64,000 nt of DNA, taken from positions 205,959 through 269,958 of the forward strand of contig NZ_FOSB01000003.1 of assembly GCF_900114165.1 (NCBI RefSeq), written 5' to 3'. How positions within the stretch are numbered: position 1 is the stretch's first letter; the number at the start of each line of letters is the position of its first letter. Positions 1 through 8,799 of the stretch are shown one piece after another. Origin of the DNA: Halobacillus dabanensis. Lineage in GTDB: Bacteria > Bacillota > Bacilli > Bacillales > Halobacillaceae. The notes beneath the pieces are model-generated. The model was not told the DNA's origin. It worked only from the letters and a program-made list of their open reading frames with translations, and searched no databases. A program made the translations under genes and the position numbers.

Positions 1-179
1 AAGAGGGAGAGCCGGCAGTCGATCGCTATAAGAGCTTTTTGAAAGCAGGTAGCAGCGATTACCCAATCGAAGTTTTGAAGCAAGCGGGAGTAGATATGAC
101 ATCCAAAGATCCTATCCTCTCCGCACTTGATGTTTTTGAAGAAAAATTAAATGAAATGGAACAGCTATTGAAGAAATAA
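1..179 (+). CDS. pepF: Oligoendopeptidase F, C-terminal end (partial)
   Basis: Only the last 58 codons are in the window, read from base 3. The tail contains EGEPAVDRYKSFLKAGSSDY and then PIEVLKQAGVDMTSKDPI, which is the conserved C-terminal region of M3-family oligoendopeptidase F, a cytoplasmic zinc peptidase of about 600 residues that cleaves short peptides. The HEXXH zinc site lies upstream of the window, so activity cannot be judged. In B. subtilis the yjbG (pepF) gene stands next to yjbH (spxH), and the same neighbourhood is seen here, interrupted by an insertion sequence. A strong hairpin terminator follows the stop codon. Confidence 0.85.
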   Translation, partial: EGEPAVDRYKSFLKAGSSDYPIEVLKQAGVDMTSKDPILSALDVFEEKLNEMEQLLKK

Positions 180-184
180 GTATA

Positions 185-219
185 ACGCCCTTGAGGGAAA
201 GATCCTCAAGGGCGTGTTT
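185..219. terminator. Bidirectional terminator between pepF and small membrane protein
   Basis: A perfect 12-bp stem (ACGCCCTTGAGG at 185-196 with its complement at 204-215) has a 7-base loop and a short T run after it. It sits between the pepF stop and the convergent stop at 218, so it probably serves both. Confidence 0.85.
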
Positions 220-394
220 ATTTGAATCCTCGAAACGTTTTTTTGTGTGATTTTATGGAAATGGCGGCGAAGATGGTAATGAATAAAAGTGGAGATGTTA
301 TATATAAAGGATAAAAGTGCATGAGAGCAAGTAAGTGAAATACACAAATGGTGAGTATTAATAAGGCAATCGCAATCAATTTCCATATTCTCAA
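218..394 (-). CDS. Small membrane protein, TTG start, function unknown
   Basis: A 58-residue protein beginning LRIWKLIAIALLILTICVFH and ending in a basic tail (SHKKTFRGFK). The start is TTG at 392-394, with GGAGG at 403-407 on the minus strand at good spacing. Two hydrophobic stretches (about residues 4-24 and 29-46) predict two membrane helices with a positively charged C-terminus. A longer frame on the same strand (165-416) gives a Cys/His-rich product with no such order, so this frame is preferred. No family is recognised. It is convergent with pepF and shares its terminator. Confidence 0.6.
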   Translation of the reverse strand: MRIWKLIAIALLILTICVFHLLALMHFYPLYITSPLLFITIFAAISIKSHKKTFRGFK

Positions 395-446
395 GTATAT
401 CGCCTCCCTGTAACATCTTATGATTACTTGTGTAAATATTATTCTG

Positions 447-598
447 CCATTAAAGCTCCCTATTCTTGAAGACTCAGTTTCGAGATGTTTCCGGGGTTCG
501 TTGCCTTGTTGGGCGTCAGGGGTGATTGGGAAGCTACTCGCTTTCCTGTGGGGGAGCGCCGAGCTTCCTCGGACTGCGTCCTGCGGGATCTCGCCTAT
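447..598 (+). repeat. GC-rich dispersed intergenic repeat, copy A
   Basis: It begins with TTCTTGAAGACTCAG (preceded by AAAGCTCCC), shared with copy B at about 10736, and continues through TTTCGAGAT, TTCGTTGCC, CTTTCCTGTGGGG, GAGCTTCCTCGG and GGATCTCGCCTA, all shared in inverted orientation with copy C at 11495-11640. The module resembles GC-rich intergenic repeats I recall from several Bacillaceae genomes; I know no formal name. The insertion sequence abuts its right end. No coding frame in it looks real. Confidence 0.7.
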
Positions 599-1696
599 CG
601 GTAGTGACCCCTAAAAGTTAGAGTTTTTATCTTACACAGCTGATTGGCTGGTTTGAGTCTGGAATTGTACTGGACTTAAGCCAGTCAATTTTTCTTTTAT
701 CCGTTCATTGTTGTAGTAGTAAATGTACTCTTCTGTTTCACTTTTTAACTCTTCGTAAGACACAAGTTCTTCCCCATAGTACATCTCTTGCTTGAGGATC
801 CCGAAGAAGTTCTCCATGGCCGCATTATCTGCACAGGCTGCTTTTCTAGACATACTTTGAAAGACTTTGTTTTTCTTTAATGTTTGTACCCACTTGTTAT
901 GTTGGTAGTGCCAACCTTGATCGGAATGAATGGTGGTGCGGTATTTTGCCTCATTTCCTATAACTTTCAATGCTTCCCCTAATGGCTCTAGAACGAAGTC
1001 TAATGTGGGGCTATTTGAGATTCCAAAAGAGATAACTTCTCCATTGAATAAGTCCATAATAGGGCTCAAATACAGTTTCTTATCTCCCGCACATCTAAAT
1101 TCGGTCACATCAGTTACGAGTTTTTGGAGAGGGATCGTTGTATGGAATCTACGGTTTAAGCTTTTTTTGGCTACTTTTCCAACTTTACCTTTATATGATT
1201 TATAACGTGATTTCCGTGTGAATTTCTCACATTTTAACCCCAGTTCACTCATGATTCGTTGAACTTTTTTGTGGTTGATGACATTCCCTTTCCCTCTTAA
1301 CTTGAGGGAAATGCGACGACATCCATATTTACCGCCGTGCTTTTTATACAGTTCCTTAATCTTTTCTTTCCACTCTTTATCTGGATCTTCTTTCTGGAAT
1401 TTCTTTATATGGTAATGATACGTTGCCTCCGGAATGGCTACTTTTTTTAAGACATCTTTTAATTTGAATCCTTCTTTTTTGAGTTCGAATACCAACGCTG
1501 CTTGTGCTTTTCGAGGAAGGCATTCGGATTCTTCTGAAAAGCTTCTAACTTTTTTAAATAAGCACAATGATTTATATCCTAGATTACCTCTTAGATACTC
1601 GTTTACAATTTTGCACTTAAATTTCTCACTATACTTTGCCATAAAAAATCACCCCAGAAGTTAGATTTTTTCTCTAACTCCTGGGGTGCACTACCG
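599..1696 (-). mobile_element. IS3-family (IS150 group) insertion sequence, internally deleted
   Basis: The ends are imperfect inverted repeats: CGGTAGTGACCCCTAAAAGT on the left, and on the right, read inward, CGGTAGTGCACCCCAGGAGT, both followed by TAGAG. The core TG...ACCCC...AGTTAGA is typical of IS150-like ends. The true ends may be the TG dinucleotides at 605 and 1690, or slightly outside; no clear target duplication is seen. The single internal frame is a fused, shortened transposase. It lies beside repeat copy A, between pepF and spxH. Confidence 0.85.
632..1642 (-). CDS. IS150-type transposase, OrfA-OrfB fused by internal deletion
   Basis: A 336-residue protein. Residues 1-26 (MAKYSEKFKCKIVNEYL...GYKSL) are the start of the OrfA helix-turn-helix region, then the sequence jumps to the OrfA C-terminal part (FKKVRSF) and the OrfB body. 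An intact IS150-type OrfAB is normally well over 400 residues and made by -1 frameshifting; here about 100 residues of OrfA seem missing and one continuous frame remains. The DDE catalytic residues are visible as TDVTEF, HSDQG and ENFFGILKQE. The catalytic core looks intact, but the DNA-binding domain is mostly gone, so autonomous transposition is doubtful (inference). Confidence 0.85.
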   Translation of the reverse strand: MAKYSEKFKCKIVNEYLRGNLGYKSLCLFKKVRSFSEESECLPRKAQAALVFELKKEGFKLKDVLKKVAIPEATYHYHIKKFQKEDPDKEWKEKIKELYKKHGGKYGCRRISLKLRGKGNVINHKKVQRIMSELGLKCEKFTRKSRYKSYKGKVGKVAKKSLNRRFHTTIPLQKLVTDVTEFRCAGDKKLYLSPIMDLFNGEVISFGISNSPTLDFVLEPLGEALKVIGNEAKYRTTIHSDQGWHYQHNKWVQTLKKNKVFQSMSRKAACADNAAMENFFGILKQEMYYGEELVSYEELKSETEEYIYYYNNERIKEKLTGLSPVQFQTQTSQSAV

Positions 1697-1711
1697 TGTC
1701 AGGGAGCTTTT

Positions 1712-2599
1712 TTAGGATTCGATATATTGCCAGAAGGCACCGTGTTTTACTGGAACTTCACGAACTTTTTGTTTAAGGACGAGTTTTTTCATTTCACGTT
1801 TGGCTTCTTGCTCTGTCCAATCATAAACGACGGCTATTTCTTTGTTCGCAACAAAGCGATAGTGTTGCAAGAAATCCTCCAAAGCGGGTTTTATCCCAGG
1901 CTTTGGATCTTTTTGAAGCATTTCTTTCAACACTTTCACATATACCTCATAAGCATATAGCCCGGTGATTTTAAGCCCGGCATCTTCCTCAGATTCGTTA
2001 AAAATGACGATGGTGGGGGTCGAGTCGACTTCCATTTCATGAGCGAGTTTTAAGTCGCATTGTAAAGCGCGTCGGGCTGCATCGCCATGCAGATCTTTTT
2101 TAAATTCTTCTACATCCAGTCTGCTTTTTTCTGCGCATTCAATTAAAATGTTTTCTTTAGAAATGTTTTGCTTTTCAAGAAAAACATACTCCTGAACTTT
2201 GCGTAAAAACCTCATTCCTGCTTTTTTCCCTTGCAATTCAGCTGCTTTGACAGCTAATGCTGTGGAAAGGGGAGAGGAAATGGGATTTTCCAGCCAGACA
2301 TCTCCATCACAACACATTCCTGTGCGAGATCCGGTTTTGTCCCAAGCTTCTTTTAAGTTTTTAGGTTTTTTAATTTTATTCTGGTGTAAGGAGGCAAGTT
2401 CTCCGCTAATGATGGGACGGATACTAAAGAAGCGCCCGTATTCGATTGTGAGCTTTTTTAAAAAGGGTTCAAGTGACCAGCATTCCGGACAGAGTGGATC
2501 GATGAAGACATAAATTTCAATCGGTCGTTTCAGTAAATTGAAAAAACCACTAGTTGTCCCGCTTGTTTCGCTGTCACTGTTTAAACTTTTCCAACTCAC
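1712..2599 (-). CDS. spxH: ClpXP adapter protein SpxH (YjbH family)
   Basis: A 295-residue DsbA/thioredoxin-fold protein with CPEC at residues 37-40 followed by W, as in YjbH/SpxH. Known family role: it binds the transcription factor Spx and delivers it to the ClpXP protease, controlling the disulfide-stress response. The start is GTG at 2597-2599; its GTGA overlaps the globin stop by four bases, and the RBS AGGAG lies in the globin gene's end. SpxH and the globin are paired in the same order in B. subtilis (yjbH-yjbI). The usual downstream region has been altered by the insertion sequence, and I see no clear terminator before it. Confidence 0.9.
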   Translation of the reverse strand: MSWKSLNSDSETSGTTSGFFNLLKRPIEIYVFIDPLCPECWSLEPFLKKLTIEYGRFFSIRPIISGELASLHQNKIKKPKNLKEAWDKTGSRTGMCCDGDVWLENPISSPLSTALAVKAAELQGKKAGMRFLRKVQEYVFLEKQNISKENILIECAEKSRLDVEEFKKDLHGDAARRALQCDLKLAHEMEVDSTPTIVIFNESEEDAGLKITGLYAYEVYVKVLKEMLQKDPKPGIKPALEDFLQHYRFVANKEIAVVYDWTEQEAKREMKKLVLKQKVREVPVKHGAFWQYIES

Positions 2600-2991
2600 A
2601 TCGATTCTCCTTTCTCATCTTCTGGTGTATTCATCATATGATTGGCTGTCATCGTCAAACGTTCAAACATGAATGACCTAAACGGCTCTTCAATTTGCAC
2701 TTCATTCATTGCTCCTGACATGCAAGACAACCAGGCGTCCCGTCTGGTTGGCGTGATTGTAAAAGGTAAATGTCTTGCCCGCAACATTGGATGTCCATGT
2801 TCCTCTACATAGAGAGGAGGACCGCCGAAAAATTGAGTCAAGAATTGTTTTTGTTTTCGTATTGTTTCCGTGAAGTCATCTGGGAAAATCGGAATTAGTT
2901 CTGGATGTTCACTTACTCTTTTATAAAATGCCTCTACAAGCTCATCAATTTTTTCTTTACCAATTTCATTATATATCGTTCCATGTTCCAT
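2596..2991 (-). CDS. yjbI: Group II truncated hemoglobin (YjbI family)
   Basis: A 131-residue single-domain globin: YNEIGKEKIDELVEAFYKRV at the N-terminus, then FPDDF, KQKQFLTQFFGGPPLY and HGHPMLRARHLPF, whose histidine region fits the proximal haem ligand of the family. Truncated globins of this type bind oxygen or NO in the cytoplasm. It is cotranscribed with spxH by a four-base overlap. Start ATG at 2991, preceded by AAGGG on the minus strand. Context suggests a role in oxidative or thiol stress (inference). Confidence 0.9.
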   Translation of the reverse strand: MEHGTIYNEIGKEKIDELVEAFYKRVSEHPELIPIFPDDFTETIRKQKQFLTQFFGGPPLYVEEHGHPMLRARHLPFTITPTRRDAWLSCMSGAMNEVQIEEPFRSFMFERLTMTANHMMNTPEDEKGESM

Positions 2992-3045
2992 AGTATCCCT
3001 TCCTGTCTGTTCTTCATTTTAGCAATGAGGGCTGCGGAACGGCAA

Positions 3046-3627
3046 CTATTCTGATTGAAGCTTCGCGTTGTAGAAGCGTTTGATCTTATTATCTGTTTCT
3101 CGTTCTGGAATATTGCATGCTTTTAAAATTTCCTGAATGACTTTTTTTCCATCTTCTTTGGAGCTAGCTTCGACTTCAAGCTCATAATCTTCCTGGTCGT
3201 AGTATAGACTGTGGTCCAGCACAACCGTTGTTCCTTCGTATCCGATCTCCTTACGCCTGGTCGTCAAAGATCCTAGATAGCGGAGTGATTCGAGGGAGAT
3301 ACCAAGACCCTGAAGTTGCTTTGTGACATGAGGCTTTTCCATCATTTTGTTTTGAATCCAAAGGTTAGCTTCTTCTTCAGTCAATGCATCATGTGTTTCA
3401 AGTAATCCTTCTTTATGAGGCTCCTTCAATGTTAAGGTACATTTGCCGTTTTTATGACGAATTCGTAACGCGGCCCCTTTTTGCTTCAACTTCAAGTCGT
3501 CTGTTTCAAAATAATAATTGGTTTGTTCCATAAGTTCAACTGATTTGAATGGTAAATAATGATAAACTTGTTGGTATTCCTTTTGTGTCAGTAGATTCTT
3601 GAATTCAATTTCAATTTCCTGAGCCAT
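3046..3627 (-). CDS. yjbK: CYTH-domain protein (YjbK family)
   Basis: A 193-residue protein that begins MAQEIEIEFKNLLT, with the alternating acidic ExExK signature of CYTH (triphosphate tunnel) enzymes, and later conserved basic strands (ALRIRHKNGKCTLTLKEP) and a closing acidic strand (YELEVEASS). Members hydrolyse inorganic triphosphate or similar substrates with a divalent metal. The frame is open upstream, but AGGAGG just before ATG 3627 fixes this start. It is divergent from relQ, as in B. subtilis. Confidence 0.85.
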   Translation of the reverse strand: MAQEIEIEFKNLLTQKEYQQVYHYLPFKSVELMEQTNYYFETDDLKLKQKGAALRIRHKNGKCTLTLKEPHKEGLLETHDALTEEEANLWIQNKMMEKPHVTKQLQGLGISLESLRYLGSLTTRRKEIGYEGTTVVLDHSLYYDQEDYELEVEASSKEDGKKVIQEILKACNIPERETDNKIKRFYNAKLQSE

Positions 3628-3759
3628 ACATATGACCTCCTGATATAGGTTATTGTTAGGCAGGCTGCTTATTCCGCAGGCTAACTTTATGATACAATGA
3701 ATGGAAGAAAAAACGCACATATTTGCTATTAAGATTGGGTACATAAAGGTGGGCGCTAA

Positions 3760-4398
3760 ATGAATTGGGATATATTTATAGCACCTTATTCACAAGTCGT
3801 TGAAGAGCTTAAAATTAAATTAAAGGGGATGCGCCGTCAATTTGAACATGAAGAAGAGCAGTCTCCTATTGAATTTGTGACTGGCCGGGTCAAACCGAAG
3901 TCCAGTATTATTGAAAAAGCGAGACGTAAAGCGGTTAATCCAGAAAACATTGAAGAAGAGTTACAGGATATTGCTGGGGTCAGAGTGGTCTGTCAATTTG
4001 TCGATGACATTTATGCCGTTGTCAATATGCTGCGTAATCGACATGACTTTGAAATAGTGGAGGAGAAAGATTATGTTTCCCGTAAAAAGGATAGTGGATA
4101 CAGATCTTTTCACGTTATTATCCGTTATCCGGTAGAAACAATCCACGGAGAGAAAAAAGTGTTAGCAGAAATTCAAATCCGGACTTTAGCTATGAATTTC
4201 TGGGCCACAAATGAGCATTCGTTAAACTATAAATATTCGGGTAAAATACCAACAGAGATTAAATCCCGATTAAAACGTGCTGGCGAAGCAGCATTTCAGC
4301 TGGATGAAGAAATGTCCAAAATTAAAAACGAAATTCAGGAAGCACAGCGCGCTTTTTTAAGGAAAGAGGAACAGAAGAAAAATCCGAAAAACACGTAA
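3760..4398 (+). CDS. relQ: Small (p)ppGpp synthetase RelQ (SAS1, YjbM family)
   Basis: A 212-residue RelA/SpoT-like synthetase-only protein. Visible motifs are GRVKPKSSIIEKARRK (ATP-binding region, residues 42-57), EEELQDIAGVRVVC, SGYRSFHVIIRYP and EIQIRTLAMNFWATNEHSL. It lacks the HD hydrolase domain, as expected for RelQ, which forms (p)ppGpp from ATP and GTP or GDP under stress. It is followed 14 bases later by ppnK and then the pseudouridine synthase, the same order as B. subtilis yjbM-yjbN-yjbO, so one operon is likely. Confidence 0.93.
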   Translation: MNWDIFIAPYSQVVEELKIKLKGMRRQFEHEEEQSPIEFVTGRVKPKSSIIEKARRKAVNPENIEEELQDIAGVRVVCQFVDDIYAVVNMLRNRHDFEIVEEKDYVSRKKDSGYRSFHVIIRYPVETIHGEKKVLAEIQIRTLAMNFWATNEHSLNYKYSGKIPTEIKSRLKRAGEAAFQLDEEMSKIKNEIQEAQRAFLRKEEQKKNPKNT

Positions 4399-4412
4399 AG
4401 GAGTGGTGATCT

Positions 4413-5219
4413 ATGAAGTTCTCGATATTGTCGAAAGGCGATCAAAAATCTAATGAAATCCGTTCAAAAATAAAAAACTATTTAACGGAATTCACACTTG
4501 AGTATGATGAAGATGAACCCGATTTAGCTATTTCTGTCGGTGGAGATGGGACCCTGCTCGAGGCCTTTCACACATATGTTCATCGACTTGACAAGACAGC
4601 CTTTATCGGCATCCATACTGGCCACTTAGGATTCTATGCCGATTGGATGCCGGAAGAGTTGGAGAAGCTTATTATCGAAATTGCCAAAACACCGTTTCAA
4701 GTTGTGGAGTACCCACTCCTTGAAGTTACGATACGCCCTAAAGATGGAAGTGAAGAAGACAGGTATCTTGCTTTAAATGAATGTACGATTAAAACTTCCG
4801 AAGGTTCTGTTGTAATGGATATTGAGATCAAAGGGGATCATTTTGAAACTTTCCGTGGAGATGGGCTTTGTATATCGACCCCTTCCGGAAGCACAGCATA
4901 CAACAAGGCTCTAGGGGGGGCTATTTTACATCCATCCCTGGAAGCTTTCCAAATTGCTGAGATGGCTTCTATCAATAACCGTGTTTTCCGTACCATCGGA
5001 TCACCACTTATTTTGCCAAGTCACCATACATGTATGTTCAAACCGAAGCATGATAGAAGCTTTTTGTTCACCATCGACCATATTACACGCACCTATAAAG
5101 ATGTGAAATCCATACAGTGCCGCGTAGCTGAAGAAAAAGTCCGTTTTGCAAGGTTCCGGCCTTTTCCGTTCTGGAAACGTGTGCATGATTCCTTCGTTGC
5201 GGATGATTACGGAGACTAA
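4413..5219 (+). CDS. ppnK: NAD kinase
   Basis: A 268-residue ATP-NAD kinase that makes NADP from NAD. The glycine-rich [10 protein letters not shown] is at residues 43-52 and the NAD-binding [15 protein letters not shown] at about 153-167. The start ATG 4413 has AAAGGAGTGG upstream. The 3' end overlaps the next gene by 17 bases, which suggests translational coupling. Length and motif spacing are normal. Confidence 0.95.
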   Translation: MKFSILSKGDQKSNEIRSKIKNYLTEFTLEYDEDEPDLAISVGGDGTLLEAFHTYVHRLDKTAFIGIHTGHLGFYADWMPEELEKLIIEIAKTPFQVVEYPLLEVTIRPKDGSEEDRYLALNECTIKTSEGSVVMDIEIKGDHFETFRGDGLCISTPSGSTAYNKALGGAILHPSLEAFQIAEMASINNRVFRTIGSPLILPSHHTCMFKPKHDRSFLFTIDHITRTYKDVKSIQCRVAEEKVRFARFRPFPFWKRVHDSFVADDYGD

Positions 5220-6090
5220 TGTCGTTAAGACTTGGCATGTAACGAAAGCCTTCGATGGTGTGTCAATTAGAGATTTTTTAAGCAGTGTAGGTGAATTTTC
5301 CCGGCAGCTTCTAAAAAAGGTTCGCCTAAATGGAAAACTTTTCGTAAATGGATTGAAGCGAGAAATATGGCAACCATTGTCTACAGGAGATGAACTAAAG
5401 GTCATTTTCCCTGCAGAGGAAAGAGGGGCCATCGTTCCGCATAAAGGTTTACTCTCGATCATTTATGAAGATGAAGACGTCCTAATACTTGATAAACCTT
5501 CGGGAATACCTGTGGTGCCACCGTTAGACTCTACAGGGACCTCCATCGCAAACCATTTGCTTTATGAGTATGATAAAAGAGGATACCCATGTACCGTGCA
5601 CATTGTCACTAGATTGGACCGCGATACTTCTGGGTTAATGTTGATAGCTAAGCATGCCTATAGTCATATGCTATTAACAAAAAACTTGGATCAAGTAAAG
5701 CGGCGCTATCAGGCAGTCGTTCATGGATCATTTATGGAAAGAGAAGGACTAATAGATAAACCTATTGGAAGAGAAGAAGGGTCCATTATCCGACGTACAG
5801 TCTCTTCTGCAGGCAAGCCCTCAAAAACAATGTTCCAATTAGATAGGTGTGGCACTGACTATTCATTTTTAAAGGTGCGCCTTTTGACAGGACGGACGCA
5901 CCAAATCCGTGTTCACATGTCCTATCTTGGGTACCCACTTGTGGGTGATACATTGTATGGAGGGAAAGAAGTGGAAGGAACAAAAGGACAAGCATTACAT
6001 TGTGACCAACTCCATTTCAGGCATCCATGGACGAAAAAAAGAATGACCTTTGTTTCTGATCCTCCGAAAGAATGGAATATATTTGCTTGA
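5203..6090 (+). CDS. yjbO: RluA/RluD-family pseudouridine synthase (YjbO)
   Basis: A 295-residue protein (from ATG 5203) with an S4-like RNA-binding N-terminus ([17 protein letters not shown]) and a catalytic domain carrying the motif [15 protein letters not shown], whose aspartate is the RluA-family nucleophile, and [16 protein letters not shown]. It isomerises uridines in rRNA; the exact site cannot be read from the sequence. The chosen ATG overlaps the end of ppnK by 17 bases; earlier ATGs in the frame lie deep inside ppnK. The stop codon is inside the terminator stem. Confidence 0.9.
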   Translation: MITETNVVKTWHVTKAFDGVSIRDFLSSVGEFSRQLLKKVRLNGKLFVNGLKREIWQPLSTGDELKVIFPAEERGAIVPHKGLLSIIYEDEDVLILDKPSGIPVVPPLDSTGTSIANHLLYEYDKRGYPCTVHIVTRLDRDTSGLMLIAKHAYSHMLLTKNLDQVKRRYQAVVHGSFMEREGLIDKPIGREEGSIIRRTVSSAGKPSKTMFQLDRCGTDYSFLKVRLLTGRTHQIRVHMSYLGYPLVGDTLYGGKEVEGTKGQALHCDQLHFRHPWTKKRMTFVSDPPKEWNIFA

Positions 6091-6114
6091 GCACTTTTGG
6101 TGTTCAAGCTTTTT
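6085..6114 (+). terminator. Terminator of relQ-ppnK-yjbO
   Basis: Hairpin GCTTGAGCAC / GGTGTTCAAGC with loop TTT(T) and a TTTTT tail. It includes the yjbO stop codon. The 180 bases from here to the prpE terminator hold nothing recognisable. Confidence 0.8.
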
Positions 6115-6290
6115 CATTGTGAGATGAATTGGGAATCTGGGATAAAAAGCCCACTTTATTAGATCGTATTATCTTTCGGGAGCCATCCTGTTTTAGGGGG
6201 CTATAGAATTTGATTTGGGCGCCCTTTGGGGAGGAGCCTAAGTTTTGTAAATGGATCCTAAGGTTCTTAGAAGGTGCCATACAACATCAG

Positions 6291-6325
6291 TCAAAAAAGA
6301 CAGCGGAAGCACCAGTAGCTTCCGC
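6291..6325 (-). terminator. Terminator of prpE
   Basis: Minus-strand stem GCGGAAGC / GCTTCCGC with a 7-base loop, followed by a T run (the A run at 6293-6298 on the plus strand). Confidence 0.85.
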
Positions 6326-6331
6326 CGTTCA

Positions 6332-7063
6332 TTAATATCTGAATTTCTCATCTACATATGGCATAGAAGATGGGACACTGACAACCGTTTCCTCTGGAAG
6401 ACGGAATGCAGTCAGTTTCCCTCCGAACACACATCCTGTATCGATATTGACGGTTTTATTAACAAAACGCGGCTCTCTAACAGGGGTATGCCCATAAACA
6501 ATCCAGCGGGTTCCATAGTAATGCTGGGCCCAATCACGACGTACAGGTCTACCATCAGGAAGTTTCTCTCCGGTAATATCACCATAGAGGATGAAGGTTT
6601 CTATACTTTTACTCTTATGTCCGATGTCTTCTTCCCGAATTCCTGCGTGGGCAACTACTGTTTGTACGTCTTTTAGAATTAAATGGAGGGGAGATTCTTC
6701 ATACAATTGTTTAAATTGGTTTTTGATTTCTTTTTGCTCTTTTTTAGAAAGTTGACGATATTCAGCTGCTGTGGTTTCAAGTCCGTGTTTTTCCTGCACA
6801 GGATTACCTAGGAAAAATCGGTAAAGTTTGTTGCAATGATTTCCTGGGACATAAAGTGCGCCATCTTCTACTACTAATCGATAGACCAGTTTGATACAAG
6901 CGATCGAATCCGGTCCCCGATCGGTGATATCACCAACAAATACTGGGGTTCTGTTTTCAGGGTGAATCGGAATTCCGTGTTTCCATTCGTATCCTAGTTC
7001 GACAAATAATTGTTCTAATTCATACATGCATCCATGGATGTCGCCGATAATATCATAAGTCAT
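6332..7063 (-). CDS. prpE: Bis(5'-nucleosyl)-tetraphosphatase PrpE
   Basis: A 243-residue PPP-family phosphatase with all metal motifs: [10 protein letters not shown] near the N-terminus, [29 protein letters not shown] and a late YGHTPV. PrpE of B. subtilis hydrolyses Ap4A-type dinucleotides and acts in spore germination. Two ATGs are six bases apart; the second (7063) has the better distance from AAGGAG. The gene is monocistronic and divergent from mgtE. Confidence 0.9.
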   Translation of the reverse strand: MTYDIIGDIHGCMYELEQLFVELGYEWKHGIPIHPENRTPVFVGDITDRGPDSIACIKLVYRLVVEDGALYVPGNHCNKLYRFFLGNPVQEKHGLETTAAEYRQLSKKEQKEIKNQFKQLYEESPLHLILKDVQTVVAHAGIREEDIGHKSKSIETFILYGDITGEKLPDGRPVRRDWAQHYYGTRWIVYGHTPVREPRFVNKTVNIDTGCVFGGKLTAFRLPEETVVSVPSSMPYVDEKFRY

Positions 7064-7348
7064 GATCATTCTCCTTATAAATTGAACGTCTACAGAATAC
7101 TCTGTTTCAGGACAGCGTTAGGTGTATCTGGGTATATACAAAGCTACCGTATTCTATTTATATCCAACTCTTATAGCATATCGGAAGCCGAGTCATTCAT
7201 TATCCCGCCATGTTCACAATCCATATTATATGGATGATATTTTTCCCGGACTTTAAGATACTAAACATGAATAATGTTTTATTCCAATTAACGAACTTGT
7301 TCTGTTAAACTACATGTATCTTCTTGAATGAAATAGAAATTTATATGA
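7064..7348. other. Divergent intergenic region prpE/mgtE
   Basis: About 285 bases before the mgtE promoter. It is AT-rich with several TATATA stretches. A segment at 7117-7150 (GTTAGGTG, TATATA, GCTACCG) recalls the start of an M-box magnesium riboswitch but lacks its core and lies upstream of the likely mgtE promoter. I see no gene. Confidence 0.5.
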
Positions 7349-7377
7349 TTGACAAACGTGTATATCGCAATTAAGAT
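7349..7377 (+). promoter_or_regulatory. Sigma-A-type promoter of mgtE
   Basis: TTGACA at 7349-7354, a 17-base spacer and TAAGAT at 7372-7377. The transcript would have a leader of only about 35 bases, too short for an M-box. Confidence 0.6.
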
Positions 7378-7418
7378 TAAACGGTCAAAAACGAAATAGA
7401 CGCTGGGGAGGGTTGCTT

Positions 7419-8783
7419 ATGGAACACTTAGATGACCAGGAGCGCCAAGAAGTATGGGCTAATATTCAAGATGCATTATTGAATGACCACATCGATCAAT
7501 TCCGCGCAGAGTTTCTGGAACTTCATCCTTATGACCAAGCGAGAATTTTTGAGGACCTCGAGGGAGATATACGTATGCAAATATATACGTACTTATCACC
7601 AGAAGAGGTAGCAGATGTGATGGAACATATAGATTATGATGAAATCGAACCTTTTTTCACAGAGATGGCCCCTACTTTTGCTGCACAAGTCTTTGCTGAA
7701 ATGTCTACCGACGATGCGGTCGATATTTTAAATGAGTTAGAAAAAGATAAAGTGGCGAGCTTTTTGACAATCATGGATGATGAAGCTGCTGACGAAATTA
7801 AAGACCTGCTTCATTATGAAGAAAAAACAGCAGGATCAATTATGACAACTGAGTTCGTTGTTGTTAAGGCTGGCATGACAATCAAAGAAGCGATGGTCCA
7901 TTTGCGAACCGAAGCCCCTGATGCGGAAACCATTTATTATACGTATGTCATAGACGAAGATAAACGACTCGTCGGCGTTATTTCGTTGAGAGACTTGATT
8001 ATATCTGAAGAAGGCTGGCTAATATCTGATGTTATGAACGAACGGGTGGTATCGGTATCAGTTGGGGAAGACCAAGAAGAAGTGGCGCGTATGGTGCGTG
8101 ATTACGACTTCCTCGCCTTACCTGTCCTCGATTTTCAAGACCATCTGTTGGGCATCATTACCGTTGATGATATTATGGATGTTATGGAAGAAGAAGCAAG
8201 TGATGATTATTCTAAGCTTGCAGCAATTTCAGACGTTGACAGCCCTGACGATAATGCTTTTGCTTCTGCGAAAAAGCGATTGCCCTGGCTAGTCATTCTG
8301 CTTTTCTTAGGAAGTTTAACGGCGAGCTTAATCGGGCGATTTGAAGAAACCTTGGATAAGGTTGCTATTTTGGCTATTTTCATACCGCTGATCGCTGGTA
8401 TGGGCGGAAACACTGGTACACAAGCTTTAGCTGTTGCTGTCCGTGGAATCGCCACAGGGGAAATTGAGAAACAAGGGAAATGGAAGATGATGATGAGAGA
8501 AGCAGGTACAGGTCTTATTACAGGCGTATCCTGTGGATTCCTTATCATGCTCATCGTTTATATATGGCAGGGGAACTTTTTCTTAGGGTTATTAGTTGGT
8601 TTGTCCATTCTTTTAACGTTGATTGTAGCCACACTTGCTGGTTCCCTCGTTCCTCTTATTATGCACCGCTTGAATATTGATCCGGCTGTCGCTTCAGGTC
8701 CGTTCATTACAACAGTGAATGACTTGATTTCTATTTTGATTTACTTTGGGATGGCGACAGCATTCATGAATTTATTGATATGA
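7419..8783 (+). CDS. mgtE: Magnesium transporter MgtE
   Basis: A 454-residue protein with the MgtE layout: acidic N-domain (about 1-130), a pair of CBS domains (about 135-260, IMTTEFVVVKAG and VMNERVVSVSVG), a plug helix and a C-terminal domain of about five membrane helices containing the pore signature GMGGNTGTQA. It moves Mg2+ (or Co2+) into the cell and is gated by Mg2+ bound to the cytosolic domains. A TTG at 7413 also opens this frame, but the GGGGAGGG ribosome site fits ATG 7419. It is followed 16 bases later by the antiporter gene. Confidence 0.93.
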   Translation: MEHLDDQERQEVWANIQDALLNDHIDQFRAEFLELHPYDQARIFEDLEGDIRMQIYTYLSPEEVADVMEHIDYDEIEPFFTEMAPTFAAQVFAEMSTDDAVDILNELEKDKVASFLTIMDDEAADEIKDLLHYEEKTAGSIMTTEFVVVKAGMTIKEAMVHLRTEAPDAETIYYTYVIDEDKRLVGVISLRDLIISEEGWLISDVMNERVVSVSVGEDQEEVARMVRDYDFLALPVLDFQDHLLGIITVDDIMDVMEEEASDDYSKLAAISDVDSPDDNAFASAKKRLPWLVILLFLGSLTASLIGRFEETLDKVAILAIFIPLIAGMGGNTGTQALAVAVRGIATGEIEKQGKWKMMMREAGTGLITGVSCGFLIMLIVYIWQGNFFLGLLVGLSILLTLIVATLAGSLVPLIMHRLNIDPAVASGPFITTVNDLISILIYFGMATAFMNLLI

Positions 8784-8799
8784 AGGAAGGAGGGTGAGT

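Noticed and set aside
420..614. 64-codon plus-strand frame over repeat copy A
   Set aside because: It runs through repeat sequence into the IS end and has no ribosome site.
6251..6676. 141-codon plus-strand frame
   Set aside because: It is antisense to prpE, whose phosphatase motifs are complete, and has no family resemblance.
7117..7150. M-box (magnesium) riboswitch before mgtE
   Set aside because: Only GTTAGGTG, TATATA and GCTACCG remain. The core and the terminator are missing, and the best mgtE promoter (7349-7377) lies downstream of it.
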